Origin: Nitrospira sp.
Lineage (GTDB): Bacteria > Nitrospirota > Nitrospiria > Nitrospirales > Nitrospiraceae
Reading direction: 5' to 3'
Assembly (NCBI GenBank): GCA_022226955.1
Contig: CP092079.1
Span: 1,829,053 to 1,893,052, forward strand
Length of the DNA: 64,000 nt
Shown: positions 20,190 to 28,200 of the stretch, piece by piece
Numbering within the stretch: the stretch's first letter is position 1
How the letters are laid out: each line of letters opens with the position of its first letter
Made by a program: the position numbers and the translations under genes
Notes under the pieces: generated by a model
What the model was told of the DNA's origin: nothing
What the model saw: the letters and a program-made list of their open reading frames with translations, nothing else
The model's database searches: none

Positions 20190-20512
20190 TATCGCCTCCC
20201 GTCCAATACATCGTTCCTGGCAATCCGCAGTTCCGCTGCGGAGGCAGGCGAGTCCTTTGATTTCGATTGCACCATCACAACCTGGCCAGGCTGCGGCAAA
20301 CTCATTCCAAACTTTTCGGTCGCAACCTTCGCAATCCGATCGGGCGAGCTCAGCGCTGAGAACTTGACCTTCAGCTCATCGCGTTCCCGCTCGAGCACTA
20401 CCTTCTCATGCTTCAACCGCTCAACCTGATATCCCAGACGCACCGTATCCACCCGCTCCCACACAAACACGAACACCAGACAAAGCCCGGCTGTCACAGC
20501 GAGCATTTTCAT
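20189..20512 (-). CDS. ftsL: FtsL-like division protein
   Basis: The 107-residue bitopic protein has one N-terminal hydrophobic segment (residues 3-18) followed by a heptad-patterned coiled coil (VRLGYQVERLKHEKVVLERERDELK) and a short periplasmic tail. These small proteins diverge strongly in sequence; size, topology and the position between rsmH and ftsI are what identify it. In characterised systems FtsL bridges FtsB/FtsQ and FtsWI. The ATG overlaps the rsmH stop by 4 bases (ATGA), indicating coupled translation. Confidence 0.85.
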   Translation of the reverse strand: MKMLAVTAGLCLVFVFVWERVDTVRLGYQVERLKHEKVVLERERDELKVKFSALSSPDRIAKVATEKFGMSLPQPGQVVMVQSKSKDSPASAAELRIARNDVLDGRR

Positions 20513-21459
20513 TGCATAGACTCCTTCGCCAGACGCTCAACGACCCGCAACTTGGCGCTACGCGCGCGAGGATTCGCCTGACACTCTGCCTCGGAAGGGA
20601 CCTGAGGCTTCTTGGTCAGCACCGCCACCAGAGGATGCGGCCGCTCCGCTAAATCGCGGAACGTATGCTTCACAATTCGATCTTCGAGCGAATGAAACGA
20701 AATGACTGCGAGACGACCGCCGGGCCGCAACATGTCGACCGCGTCACGGATCGCTGGCTCAAGCACATCCAACTCACGATTGACCGCAATGCGCAGCGCC
20801 TGAAACGTCCTTGTCGCGCAGTGGATGCGCCCGCGCCGATACGCAGCGGGCACGGAGTCCTTGATCACCGCGGTCAAATCCTGCGTCGAAGCCAGCGCCT
20901 GCCGCTCGCGGGCACGAACAATCGCACGCGCAATGCGGCGGGAGAATCGCTCTTCGCCATACTGAAAAATGAGATCCGCCAATTCCGACTCCGGCAATGC
21001 ATTCACCAACTGGCCGGCCGTTGCCCCCATCGATTGATCCATACGCATATCCAGCGGGCCATCTTTCTGAAAACTGAACCCTCGGCTCGGATCGTCCAAC
21101 TGAGGTGAAGACACCCCAAGATCAAACAGAGCTCCGTCAACTGCGGAAACGTCGACCGTTCGCAATAGCCGTTTCACGTCGACGAAGTCTCCCCTGATCA
21201 GAATTGCACGCGCGCCAAACTCGGCAAGGCGCACCTTAGAATAGGTGAGCGCTTCCTCATCTCGATCAATCCCGACAAGAACGGCTTTATTTCCAGCCGT
21301 TTCAAGCAACTTCTTGCTATGCCCACCATACCCCACTGTGCCATCGACAAATGTCTCCGCAAGATCCCTAACGAGCCAAGCTGTTACTTCATCAATAAAA
21401 ACAGGGGCATGCCTAACACCACCAGAAATACTTTTCTCACCACTTATATCCACTTTCAC
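20509..21459 (-). CDS. rsmH: 16S rRNA (cytosine(1402)-N4)-methyltransferase
   Basis: RsmH (MraW) methylates C1402 in the ribosomal P site. The 316-residue protein has HAPVFIDEVTAWL, the SAM-binding FVDGTVGYGGHSKKLLE, DGALFDLGVSSPQLDDPSRGFSFQKDGPLDMRMD, and a C-terminal GRLAVISFHSLEDRIVKHTF. The apparent start is GTG at 21459. A predicted promoter places the RNA 5' end only a few bases upstream of it, so translation may use a near-leaderless mRNA. It is the first gene of the dcw operon here; no mraZ precedes it. Confidence 0.96.
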   Translation of the reverse strand: MKVDISGEKSISGGVRHAPVFIDEVTAWLVRDLAETFVDGTVGYGGHSKKLLETAGNKAVLVGIDRDEEALTYSKVRLAEFGARAILIRGDFVDVKRLLRTVDVSAVDGALFDLGVSSPQLDDPSRGFSFQKDGPLDMRMDQSMGATAGQLVNALPESELADLIFQYGEERFSRRIARAIVRARERQALASTQDLTAVIKDSVPAAYRRGRIHCATRTFQALRIAVNRELDVLEPAIRDAVDMLRPGGRLAVISFHSLEDRIVKHTFRDLAERPHPLVAVLTKKPQVPSEAECQANPRARSAKLRVVERLAKESMQ

Positions 21460-21472
21460 CCACTTAAAGGCG

Positions 21473-21500
21473 AGTATACTCCCGATTGACTCCTTGTCAA
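21473..21500 (-). promoter_or_regulatory. Predicted sigma-70-type promoter of the dcw operon
   Basis: On the minus strand TTGACA (21500-21495) and TATACT (21478-21473) are separated by 16 bases, close to the consensus for housekeeping sigma factor. The predicted RNA start is about 21465, only some six bases before the rsmH GTG. The -35 element is part of the inverted repeat TTGAC-N5-GTCAA (21486-21500), and the -10 lies within the palindrome GAGTATACTC (21472-21481). Either could be an operator, though both may be chance. Confidence 0.65.
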
Positions 21501-21811
21501 TAGCAAATTCATGGACTTAGATGATTTTAAGTCGGCGATGAAATTCGCCTGAAATTTCAGAGAGGACGCTCGAATTTGAGCAGATCGACTGAACCTGCTT
21601 TCTGAATTTTTTGCTAAATCCACCACATCTTAGTTGCAGAGGCCTGATCGCAATGTGACCTGTTACGATCCACGATTAGGGCATGGCCCGCGGAACATCC
21701 CGCATTCGTCGAGAAATTACGGGCCAGCCTCATCAACCCGAGATCAGACCGACACTGTTCCGATAGAGTAGATTCGTTGACTTTGATGAACTAGGAGGGG
21801 AGAATCTTTTT
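21501..21811. other. Intergenic region between the dcw operon and the repeat-tail protein gene
   Basis: About 310 bases separate the dcw promoter from the plus-strand gene at 21812. I see no MraZ-like coding sequence. A 13-codon plus-strand frame (21511-21552, beginning MDLDDFKSAMK) is too short to support. The only clear signal is the ribosome binding site GGAGGGGAG, 9 bases before the ATG at 21812. No convincing -35/-10 pair for that gene is visible. Confidence 0.5.
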
Positions 21812-22858
21812 ATGCTTTCCGCAAGACAACAACGCCTGACCATGACCATCCTCGCTTTAGCAGGCATCATCTCTTTTCTTGGGTACGTTACGCGCGCAGA
21901 AGCCGCTCCTCAACTCGAATTTTGCGAACACAGCTCTTCCGATCAACAATTGCGAGCCTCTAGGAATACATCCTCATCTAGCGCTACCGGCTGCGTGCCC
22001 CTGGTAGAAAAGAAAGAGCCATCCACGCTCGATGGACGCATAAACCAGGAATCAGCGCGCCAAATGAAGGTCGACAATTTACAAAGCGAAGCCGTGACGT
22101 TTCTTCAACGGTACAATCAGTTTCTTGAATGTTGCAGGACCGATTTGACCGAGCTCCAATCGGTGGAAGAGCTCGGCAACGAGGTCAATGAATTATTGAT
22201 CATGGCCCAAACAGGCCTCTTCAGTGAACATATGAAGCTCAGGGGCTGGACCATTGCGGAGCTTTTGCCGCCCGTCGCCAAGGCACGCGCGGATTTGAAG
22301 CGATTGCACGCTAGACTAGAAACCATCGGCAACGCACGGAGCCAGCTCGACCAGCTTGACTACGAATCCTCCGCAAAGGAATCGCGCCGCATCCACGAGC
22401 TGGAAGATTCCATTCAAAAAGATTTCCAGACTCGCTCCCTGCCAGGGGGGCCAAAAACCGGAGCAGGCATTGGCGCCAGCTCAACCGTAGGCACCAACAT
22501 CGGACGAACACCACGAGCCGGCACGGACATTGGAGCCGGAGGTTCGCAGGCAAGCGATGTCGGCGCGACGCCGCGAAGCGGGGCATCCATCGGAGCCAGC
22601 GGACCGACCGGTTTTGACATCGGAGCAACCGGCCGCGCCGGAGCAAATATCGGTGAGTCGCGCCTGAATTCAGATCAATCCGCGGTAGGATCCAGCCTGC
22701 AACAATCGACTGTCGGATCGAACATCGGCGACACGTCGGTAGGATCCAGCCTAGGGCAATCGACCATCGGGTCCAGCTTAAGCGACACCTCCATCGGGTC
22801 ATCGCTCGGCGGGTCATCAATCGGATCAAGCCTGCAAAACCGCAGTACCAATCGCTGA
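21812..22858 (+). CDS. Secreted protein with a C-terminal glycine/serine/isoleucine repeat tail
   Basis: I do not recognise a family. The 348-residue protein starts with a hydrophobic segment (residues 11-25) ending at ARAEAA, a plausible Sec signal peptide. Residues 60-205 are helical and charged, with a CC pair in FLECCRTDL, and look like a coiled-coil or helical bundle. From about residue 212 the sequence becomes repetitive: first decapeptides of the form G-x-[NDS]-I-G-x5 (GTNIGRTPRA, GASIGASGPT, GFDIGATGRA), then 9-residue units [VI]GSSLxxxS repeated about five times. The tail ends with the gene and has no membrane anchor or sorting signal. A strong ribosome binding site precedes the ATG. 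It stands alone, divergent from the dcw operon and convergent with the Ycf48-like gene. A surface, adhesive or matrix role is only a guess. Confidence 0.85.
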   Translation: MLSARQQRLTMTILALAGIISFLGYVTRAEAAPQLEFCEHSSSDQQLRASRNTSSSSATGCVPLVEKKEPSTLDGRINQESARQMKVDNLQSEAVTFLQRYNQFLECCRTDLTELQSVEELGNEVNELLIMAQTGLFSEHMKLRGWTIAELLPPVAKARADLKRLHARLETIGNARSQLDQLDYESSAKESRRIHELEDSIQKDFQTRSLPGGPKTGAGIGASSTVGTNIGRTPRAGTDIGAGGSQASDVGATPRSGASIGASGPTGFDIGATGRAGANIGESRLNSDQSAVGSSLQQSTVGSNIGDTSVGSSLGQSTIGSSLSDTSIGSSLGGSSIGSSLQNRSTNR

Positions 22859-22884
22859 CAGTCCCTCCCTCCCTGCCTGTCAAT

Positions 22885-23928
22885 TCAGGGATGCATCTCA
22901 TTTCCGGCGTAGAGCGGCGGCATCGACTCCCACGTTTCGCCCGCATCCTTACTCCGATACAATCCACTCCCATTCGTCCCCGCATAGAACAGCTTCGGAT
23001 CCGACGGGCTCTGCGCAATCGTTCGAATATTGGTCGTTGCAAATCCGCGATTCATTGCCATCCAAGTCGCGCCACCGTCTTCGCTCCGATGCACGCCATC
23101 GCGCCCCGTGATGTAAACCACCCCTTTACGCGTACGATCGAGCAGCATGGCAATAATCATCTGATCCGCCAGCGACTCTCCGATGCGCTTCCAGGAGACC
23201 GCTCCATCCGTTGTTTTGTAGAGGCCGGCGAGCGTCGCCGCATAAACCGTGTCAGGCTCGTAGGGATCGACGTGAATCGACGTGACATTCAACGCGCGCG
23301 ACGTCTTCACCATATCCGCCGGCACCAACCCATTATTCGCTTTTTCCCAATGCCCCGCCTGGTCGACCGACTTGTACACGCCTCCACTCGTCCCTGCATA
23401 GAGAATCGCCGGGCGCGTCGGATCCATGCCCAACGTCACCACCATCAGCACTTCTTTCATCCCCTCCATCCGCTTCGTCCAGCTCTCGCCGCCATTCTTG
23501 GTTTCAAAGACCCCCATCGTGGTCGCAATGAGAATGTGCTGATTGTCGGCCGGATCGAACACGAATTGATTCACCACCGACGTAATGGTGGCATCATCCA
23601 ACCCTGAACGCATTGAGGCCCATCGCTGACCGCCATCGTGACTCTTAAAGACCGCATCGCCTTTCGTCCCGGCATACACCGTCGCGGGATAGGCCGAATC
23701 AATCGCCAGCGAGATCACCCGCGAGTGGCTCATTCCCTTCGACAGATTCGCCCACGTCTGCCCGGCGTCACGCGTCTTATAGATGTAATCGTTCGTCGCG
23801 ACATAGATGATGTCAGGATTCTTGGGATGGAGCTGTAACACAACAATAGGGTCGCTGCGATTGCAGCCGGCGAGAGCGGCTAGGAACAGCAGCAAAGAGA
23901 AAAGACTTGTCATGAGGCGGAGATGCAC
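22885..23928 (-). CDS. Ycf48-like beta-propeller lipoprotein
   Basis: The 347-residue protein begins with a lipoprotein signal peptide whose lipobox is LAGC (Cys about residue 22). It continues with BNR/Ycf48-type propeller repeats: IYKTRDAGQTWANL, VFKSHDGGQRW, VFETKNGGESWTKR, LYKTTDGAVSW, VHRSEDGGATWMAM and LYRSKDAGETWESM. About seven blades are present. The fold occurs in photosystem assembly factors, sialidases and many uncharacterised envelope proteins, so enzymatic activity should not be assumed. It is followed 9 bases after its start codon by the end of yajQ on the same strand, so the two may be co-transcribed. Confidence 0.88.
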   Translation of the reverse strand: MHLRLMTSLFSLLLFLAALAGCNRSDPIVVLQLHPKNPDIIYVATNDYIYKTRDAGQTWANLSKGMSHSRVISLAIDSAYPATVYAGTKGDAVFKSHDGGQRWASMRSGLDDATITSVVNQFVFDPADNQHILIATTMGVFETKNGGESWTKRMEGMKEVLMVVTLGMDPTRPAILYAGTSGGVYKSVDQAGHWEKANNGLVPADMVKTSRALNVTSIHVDPYEPDTVYAATLAGLYKTTDGAVSWKRIGESLADQMIIAMLLDRTRKGVVYITGRDGVHRSEDGGATWMAMNRGFATTNIRTIAQSPSDPKLFYAGTNGSGLYRSKDAGETWESMPPLYAGNEMHP

Positions 23929-23937
23929 GCCACGGCC

Positions 23938-24435
23938 TTATCGATAATTGGTAAATTGCAGATCAATCCCGAAATCTTTCCCCTTGAGGAACGACATCGT
24001 GGCCTGCAAATCGTCTTTGCTCTTGCTGAGCACCCGCACTTGCTCGCCTTGAATCTGCGCCTGCACTTTCAGCTTCGATTCCTTGACCGCCTTCGTAATC
24101 TCTTTCGCCTTCTCGGTGGCAATCCCGCTCTGAATCTTCGCTGTTTGCCGAACCGTCCCGCTGAGCGCCGGCTCAATGGCGCCATAATCGAATGCCTTCA
24201 ACGACACTCCGCGCTTCGTGCATTTCGTCTTAATGATGTCGATCACCGCATTGAGCTTGTACTCGTCATCCGACAGAATCACGAGCTCCTTCTCTTTTTC
24301 CTTGAGCGTAATCTCGGTTTTTGAATCCTTGAAATCGAACCGCTGCTTCACTTCCTTCGTCGCCTGATCGACCACATTCCGCAACTCCTGCATATTCACT
24401 TCCGACACCACATCGAATGAAAATTGATCCGCCAT
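23938..24435 (-). CDS. yajQ: YajQ family nucleotide-binding protein
   Basis: The 165-residue protein matches the family end to end: SFDVVSEVNMQELRNVVDQA, RFDFKDSKTEI, ILSDDEYKL, KRGVSLKAFDYG, and a terminal GKDFGIDLQFTNYR. YajQ proteins have two ferredoxin-like domains, and some bind cyclic di-GMP and act with transcription factors. This would fit a genome with several PilZ proteins, but binding here is untested. It lies between cstA and the propeller lipoprotein gene on the same strand. Confidence 0.95.
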   Translation of the reverse strand: MADQFSFDVVSEVNMQELRNVVDQATKEVKQRFDFKDSKTEITLKEKEKELVILSDDEYKLNAVIDIIKTKCTKRGVSLKAFDYGAIEPALSGTVRQTAKIQSGIATEKAKEITKAVKESKLKVQAQIQGEQVRVLSKSKDDLQATMSFLKGKDFGIDLQFTNYR

Positions 24436-24448
24436 CTCTTCCTCCTCG

Positions 24449-26467
24449 CTAACAACAGCCGGTTCCGTCCGGCAACCTGAATCCCTTACAAGGCTCCTCT
24501 TTCGTCACCGCCGTTTGCATCCGCCCCGCCGAACCGCCACCGGCCATCACCACGACTTCACTGCTCGTGAAGGGCTTCTTCAAAATCACATAGCCATACC
24601 ACTGCCTCATGCTGTCGCTCAAGACGATCAATCCGAGAATCGCCACCACCGCCACAAGCGCCGCGTCGAGATACAGCGAAAACGCCTGCCCCGCTGCCAG
24701 CGTTGAGGCCTTCGTCATGAACATTCCGAACATCTCATAGGACCCAGCCAGCGTCACGACACCAACAAACAACATCGGCACGGCCGTCACCCAGAGATAC
24801 GGCGACTTCCACATTTTGATCAACACCGTCGTCCCGATGCAGAGAGCCAGCGTCCCCAGCAGTTGATTCGCCGCGCCGAACATCGGCCAGATCGTCGAGA
24901 TGCTTCCCGTCCCGATCAAATAGGACCAGGAACCGACCACGAGCGCACTGCTCAGCAACACTCCAGGCCACCAATTCATCCGGCGAAACGGCGCATAGAC
25001 CCGCCCCGCCATTTCCTGAATCAGATAGCGCGCCACACGCGTCCCCGTATCGATCGTGGTCAGAATAAACAAGGCCTCAAACACCAGGGCGAACTGATAC
25101 CAGTAGGCCATCAACCCCGCCATCCCCGGCAGGGCGGCAAAGATCGACGCCATGCCCACCGCAAGCGAGACCGCTCCGCCTGGCCGGCCAGCCACCTCCA
25201 CCTCAACCAACTGCGACAGGTCCGCAATGCGCGACGGAGCAAATCCCATCGCCGCCAGCGTATCGGCACTCAACGTCGTATTGATCGCCAGGTAATCGCC
25301 GGGAATCAGCACCGACGCCGCAATCAACGCCATCACGCCGACGAAACTTTCCAGCAGCATCGCCGCATAACCCACCACCGCCTGCGACTCCTGCTCGATC
25401 ATCTTCGGCGTCGTGCCGGACGCGACCAGCGAGTGAAAGCCCGACACCGCCCCACAGGCAATCGTAATAAAGAGAAAGGGAAAGAGCGTGCCGGGAATAA
25501 TCGGCCCGCCGCCATCGGCAAACGCCGTCACGCGCGGCATCTCAATCGTCGGCGCCATGAGCACCACACCAAACCCGAGGAGAAACACCACACCCAGCTT
25601 CATAAAGGTGCTGAGATACCCACGCGGCACCAGCAGCATCCAACCGGGCAAGACCGACGCGAGAAACCCATAGCCGCCCAAGAGCCAGACCAGTGCCGGC
25701 CGGTCGAACTCAAAGAGCCAGGCATACGACGACTGTCCGACCACACGGCCAAACAACACCGCCGCAATCAGCAGCACCACACCGATGCTTGAGACTTCTG
25801 CCACTGCGCCGGGACGAAATTTTTGGAGATAAAACCCCATGATAAAACCGATGGGAATCGTCATCGCGATCGTGAACGTGCCCCAGGCATTGTGGTAGAG
25901 CGCATTCACCACTGCGAAGCCCAGCCCAGCCAGCGCCACCACGACAATAAAGAGTACCGCCACCGCCGTAGCCGTTCCGGTGATAGACCCGAGTTCATCG
26001 TGCGCAATCTCGGGGAGCGACCGGCCATTCCGCCGCATCGACGCCACGAGGATAATGAAATCCTGCACCGCCCCCGCCAGCACCGCACCGACCACCAACC
26101 AGAGAAACCCTGGGAGAAAACCGAACTGCGCCGCCAGCACCGGCCCCAACAACGGCCCCGCCCCGGCAATCGCCGCAAAGTGATGACCGAAGAGCACAAC
26201 TTTATTCGTGGGGTGAAAATTCACTCCGTCGTTCATCCGCACAGCGGGAGTGACCCGCTGATTGTTTAGCTCGACGACCTGCCGGGCGAGCCAGCGGCCA
26301 TAGAAGCGATAGGCCAGCACATAGATGCAGGCCGCCGCGACGACCAGCCACAGCCCATTCACTTTTTCATGGGGATTGACGACGCCGACCACATGGGCCA
26401 GCGCCACAGCGCCAAGAACAGAGAGCAGCACCCAGATGAGATGAAGGACGTGTCGCACGCGGCGCAT
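24449..26467 (-). CDS. cstA: Carbon starvation protein A (peptide/pyruvate transporter family)
   Basis: The 672-residue protein has some 16-18 hydrophobic spans and the CstA landmarks HVVGVVNPHEKVNGLWLVV, TNKVVLFGHHFAAIAGAGPLLGPVLAAQFG, CGAVSGFHSLVASGTTPKMI, and IDTGTRVARYLIQEM. E. coli CstA and its paralogue BtsT transport peptides and pyruvate. The C-terminal tail is short and cysteine-containing (TGCC). The gene ends 14 bases before the yajQ start. A 75-base decayed copy of its 5' end lies at 27105-27179. Confidence 0.95.
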   Translation of the reverse strand: MRRVRHVLHLIWVLLSVLGAVALAHVVGVVNPHEKVNGLWLVVAAACIYVLAYRFYGRWLARQVVELNNQRVTPAVRMNDGVNFHPTNKVVLFGHHFAAIAGAGPLLGPVLAAQFGFLPGFLWLVVGAVLAGAVQDFIILVASMRRNGRSLPEIAHDELGSITGTATAVAVLFIVVVALAGLGFAVVNALYHNAWGTFTIAMTIPIGFIMGFYLQKFRPGAVAEVSSIGVVLLIAAVLFGRVVGQSSYAWLFEFDRPALVWLLGGYGFLASVLPGWMLLVPRGYLSTFMKLGVVFLLGFGVVLMAPTIEMPRVTAFADGGGPIIPGTLFPFLFITIACGAVSGFHSLVASGTTPKMIEQESQAVVGYAAMLLESFVGVMALIAASVLIPGDYLAINTTLSADTLAAMGFAPSRIADLSQLVEVEVAGRPGGAVSLAVGMASIFAALPGMAGLMAYWYQFALVFEALFILTTIDTGTRVARYLIQEMAGRVYAPFRRMNWWPGVLLSSALVVGSWSYLIGTGSISTIWPMFGAANQLLGTLALCIGTTVLIKMWKSPYLWVTAVPMLFVGVVTLAGSYEMFGMFMTKASTLAAGQAFSLYLDAALVAVVAILGLIVLSDSMRQWYGYVILKKPFTSSEVVVMAGGGSAGRMQTAVTKEEPCKGFRLPDGTGCC

Positions 26468-26583
26468 CCTAACAACCCGCCAGCTGCTTGTAAATCAAGA
26501 GTCTTGCCGCTAATCTAGTGAAGCCTGCTGAATTTAGGACAGTGTTTATCAGGCTTTTGATCCCTAGTTTCACCCAAAACGAG

Positions 26584-26775
26584 ATGTCTATGCCTTCGGC
26601 CAAAGAACAAATCGCAAAGATTCTTCAGGATCAGCCAGACGACAGTTCCTACGATGAAATTCTGCGGGAGTTAGCTTTCGCGCGAATGATCGAAAGAGGC
26701 CTGGCCGACTCGGATGCAGGGAGAACCATTAGTCATGAAGAGATGGGACGCCGCATCAAGACATGGCAGAGCTGA
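26584..26775 (+). CDS. Antitoxin of a ParE/RelE-type toxin-antitoxin pair
   Basis: The 63-residue acidic protein has the layout of small antitoxins paired with ParE/RelE toxins. An N-terminal helix (SAKEQIAKILQDQPDDSSYDEILRELAFARMIERGL) is followed by the frequent C-terminal signature DSDAGRTISHEEMGRRIKTW. It overlaps the downstream toxin gene by 13 bases. ATG at 26584 or 26590 are both possible starts. A weak promoter (TTGTAA, 17 bases, TAATCT at 26488-26516) lies upstream. The class assignment rests on size, overlap and the C-terminal pattern. Confidence 0.88.
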   Translation: MSMPSAKEQIAKILQDQPDDSSYDEILRELAFARMIERGLADSDAGRTISHEEMGRRIKTWQS

Positions 26776-27059
26776 CCTGGACAGCAGAAGCCCAACGATG
26801 GCTGCGCGACATCCATGATTTTATCGCGCAAGATAACCCCGCCGCTGCAACACGCACCGTTACCACGCTCTACCAGAAAACCGAGATCCTCCGAGAGTTC
26901 CCCGAGTCAGGCTACCGCTACTGGCAACAGCCAGACCGCCACATCCGCATTCTTTTACATGGGCACTACAGAATTGCCTACGCGCTCAAGCCTAACGGAG
27001 CGATCGATATCCTCGGCATCTTTCACGGCGCACTGAGTATCGACCGCTACATGCTGTAG
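26763..27059 (+). CDS. ParE/RelE superfamily toxin
   Basis: The 98-residue protein begins AELTWTAEAQRWLRDIHDFIAQDNPAAA, the helix-pair start typical of ParE-like toxins. FPESGYRYWQQPDRHIRILLHGHYRIAYAL and an IDILGIFHGA strand follow, matching the ParE/RelE fold. ParE members poison gyrase and RelE members cut mRNA; the sequence does not decide between them with certainty. The gene lies directly after cstA and just before a decayed cstA fragment, suggesting that the pair arrived as a mobile or selfish unit. Confidence 0.9.
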   Translation: MAELTWTAEAQRWLRDIHDFIAQDNPAAATRTVTTLYQKTEILREFPESGYRYWQQPDRHIRILLHGHYRIAYALKPNGAIDILGIFHGALSIDRYML

Positions 27060-27104
27060 TAAGGCCTCCCCCAGCAGCCTCCGTTCTTCATACACAAAAA
27101 CAAC

Positions 27105-27179
27105 GCCGCCGGGACGACCAGCCAAAGTCCATTCATTTTTTCGTGAGGATTGACGACACCGACAAGGTGGCCAGCGCCA
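27105..27179 (-). pseudogene. Decayed fragment of a cstA 5' end
   Basis: These 75 bases align to 26331-26406 inside the intact cstA start with one indel and about ten mismatches. On the minus strand the fragment reads HLVGVVNPHEKMNGLWLVV, against HVVGVVNPHEKVNGLWLVV in the intact protein. The preceding ALA lies in another frame because of the indel. Homology ends abruptly at both sides. It has the same orientation as cstA, so the toxin-antitoxin pair is flanked by a direct repeat. Confidence 0.85.
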
Positions 27180-27290
27180 GAGTGAACCGCTCACTAGAAC
27201 CATCTAGACAGACATGCAGTTTATATTCACACACGGAGAAAGAGGCCGGAACACTCTGAGCTACGCCTCTGAACCGACTGTTGACACTCC

Positions 27291-27319
27291 ATATTGAACG
27301 CAGTAGCCTGTCGCAACTT
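27291..27319 (+). promoter_or_regulatory. Candidate promoter of the methylase/ParB-like operon
   Basis: A perfect TTGACA (27291-27296) is followed after 17 bases by TAGCCT (27314-27319), a weak -10. The predicted leader is about 35 bases and contains GAGGAG roughly 10 bases before the ATG at 27361. No other promoter-like pair is seen for these genes. Confidence 0.4.
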
Positions 27320-27360
27320 GCTGTCTTTGGAGCACTTTTGCATAGAGGAGACGCAGATTA

Positions 27361-28170
27361 ATGCCCAGGGATAGAGTAGCGCCATTCCTCAGATGGGCAG
27401 GCAGCAAACGTAAGTTACTCCCCCGCCTCACTCCGTATTGGGGAAGTGGCCACACCCGATATATTGAGCCATTCATGGGTTCAGCAGCCTTCTTTTATGC
27501 TACGACTCCAACCTCAGCAATTTTAAGCGATATAAACCAGGACTTGGTAAGCACCTTTGTCTCGGTTCGTGATCATCCTCGCGCGGTTTACAATCGACTC
27601 CTCGACATTCCCAAAGGGAAGCGTAGCTATATAGGGTTACGAAAACTAAATCCGAACTCCCTCGACTCTCTTGATCGAGCCGCTCGGTTTATCTTTCTCA
27701 ATCGCTTCTGCTTCAACGGCATCTATCGCACAAATACAACGGGTGCTTTCAATGTTCCATATTCTCCATCTGGAACGGGAAAACTTCCAACCTGGGATAC
27801 TTTCTTGGCTGCAGCGCGCCCACTAAAATTCGCAGAAATTGTTTGCGATGACTTTGAGTCAGTAGTGGATAACCACGTGCGCACGGGAGACTTTGTATAT
27901 TTGGATCCTCCATATGCAGTGGAGAATCGCCGGGTCTTCAGACAATACGGCCCTCAGACTTTTGGGCTCGAAGACTTGAAACGCATGGATAGTGCTCTAG
28001 AGACGATTGATAAGCGAGGCGCGAAATTCGTTCTCTCTTATGCCTATTCACCGGAAGCAAGAAACTACTTTCAAAACTGGAAAAGCAGAAAAGTTTTTAC
28101 GCAAAGAAACGTTTCAGGATTTGCAAAACATCGCCGAATGGCAGCCGAAGTGATATTCACCAATATCTAA
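27361..28170 (+). CDS. D12-class DNA adenine N6-methyltransferase
   Basis: The 269-residue protein has the D12 (Dam-type) layout: FLRWAGSKRKLLPRL at residues 9-23, EPFMGSAAFF (motif I, SAM binding) at 36-45, FNGIYRTNTTGAFNVPY near 118-133, and the catalytic DPPY at 182-185. It is close to the length of Dam and of D12 restriction methylases. The sequence does not reveal the recognition site. It heads a tight three-gene operon (30 bases to the next gene) that is AT-richer than its surroundings and next to a toxin-antitoxin pair, so horizontal acquisition is likely. It could be the modification arm of a restriction-like system or an epigenetic partner of the ParB-like protein. Confidence 0.93.
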   Translation: MPRDRVAPFLRWAGSKRKLLPRLTPYWGSGHTRYIEPFMGSAAFFYATTPTSAILSDINQDLVSTFVSVRDHPRAVYNRLLDIPKGKRSYIGLRKLNPNSLDSLDRAARFIFLNRFCFNGIYRTNTTGAFNVPYSPSGTGKLPTWDTFLAAARPLKFAEIVCDDFESVVDNHVRTGDFVYLDPPYAVENRRVFRQYGPQTFGLEDLKRMDSALETIDKRGAKFVLSYAYSPEARNYFQNWKSRKVFTQRNVSGFAKHRRMAAEVIFTNI

Positions 28171-28200
28171 GCATCACACTGAGTCGTCAGGAGATTAATC

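Larger units (their letters stand above)
27060..27360. other. Intergenic region between toxin gene and methylase gene
   Basis: About 300 bases hold the cstA remnant (27105-27179), a short inverted repeat AGTGA-N5-TCACT just after it, and a candidate promoter for the methylase operon. Base composition becomes visibly more AT-rich from about 27190 onward, matching the three genes that follow. No open frame in this stretch looks coding. Confidence 0.5.

Noticed and set aside
21511-21552. 13-codon ORF beginning MDLDDFKSAMK in the dcw intergenic region
   Set aside because: Too short to support, and it has no ribosome binding site.
22856-22882. Inverted repeat TGACAG/CTGTCA between the repeat-tail gene and the propeller lipoprotein gene
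   Set aside because: Stem of six pairs with a 15-base loop and no T-run on either strand; too weak to call a bidirectional terminator.
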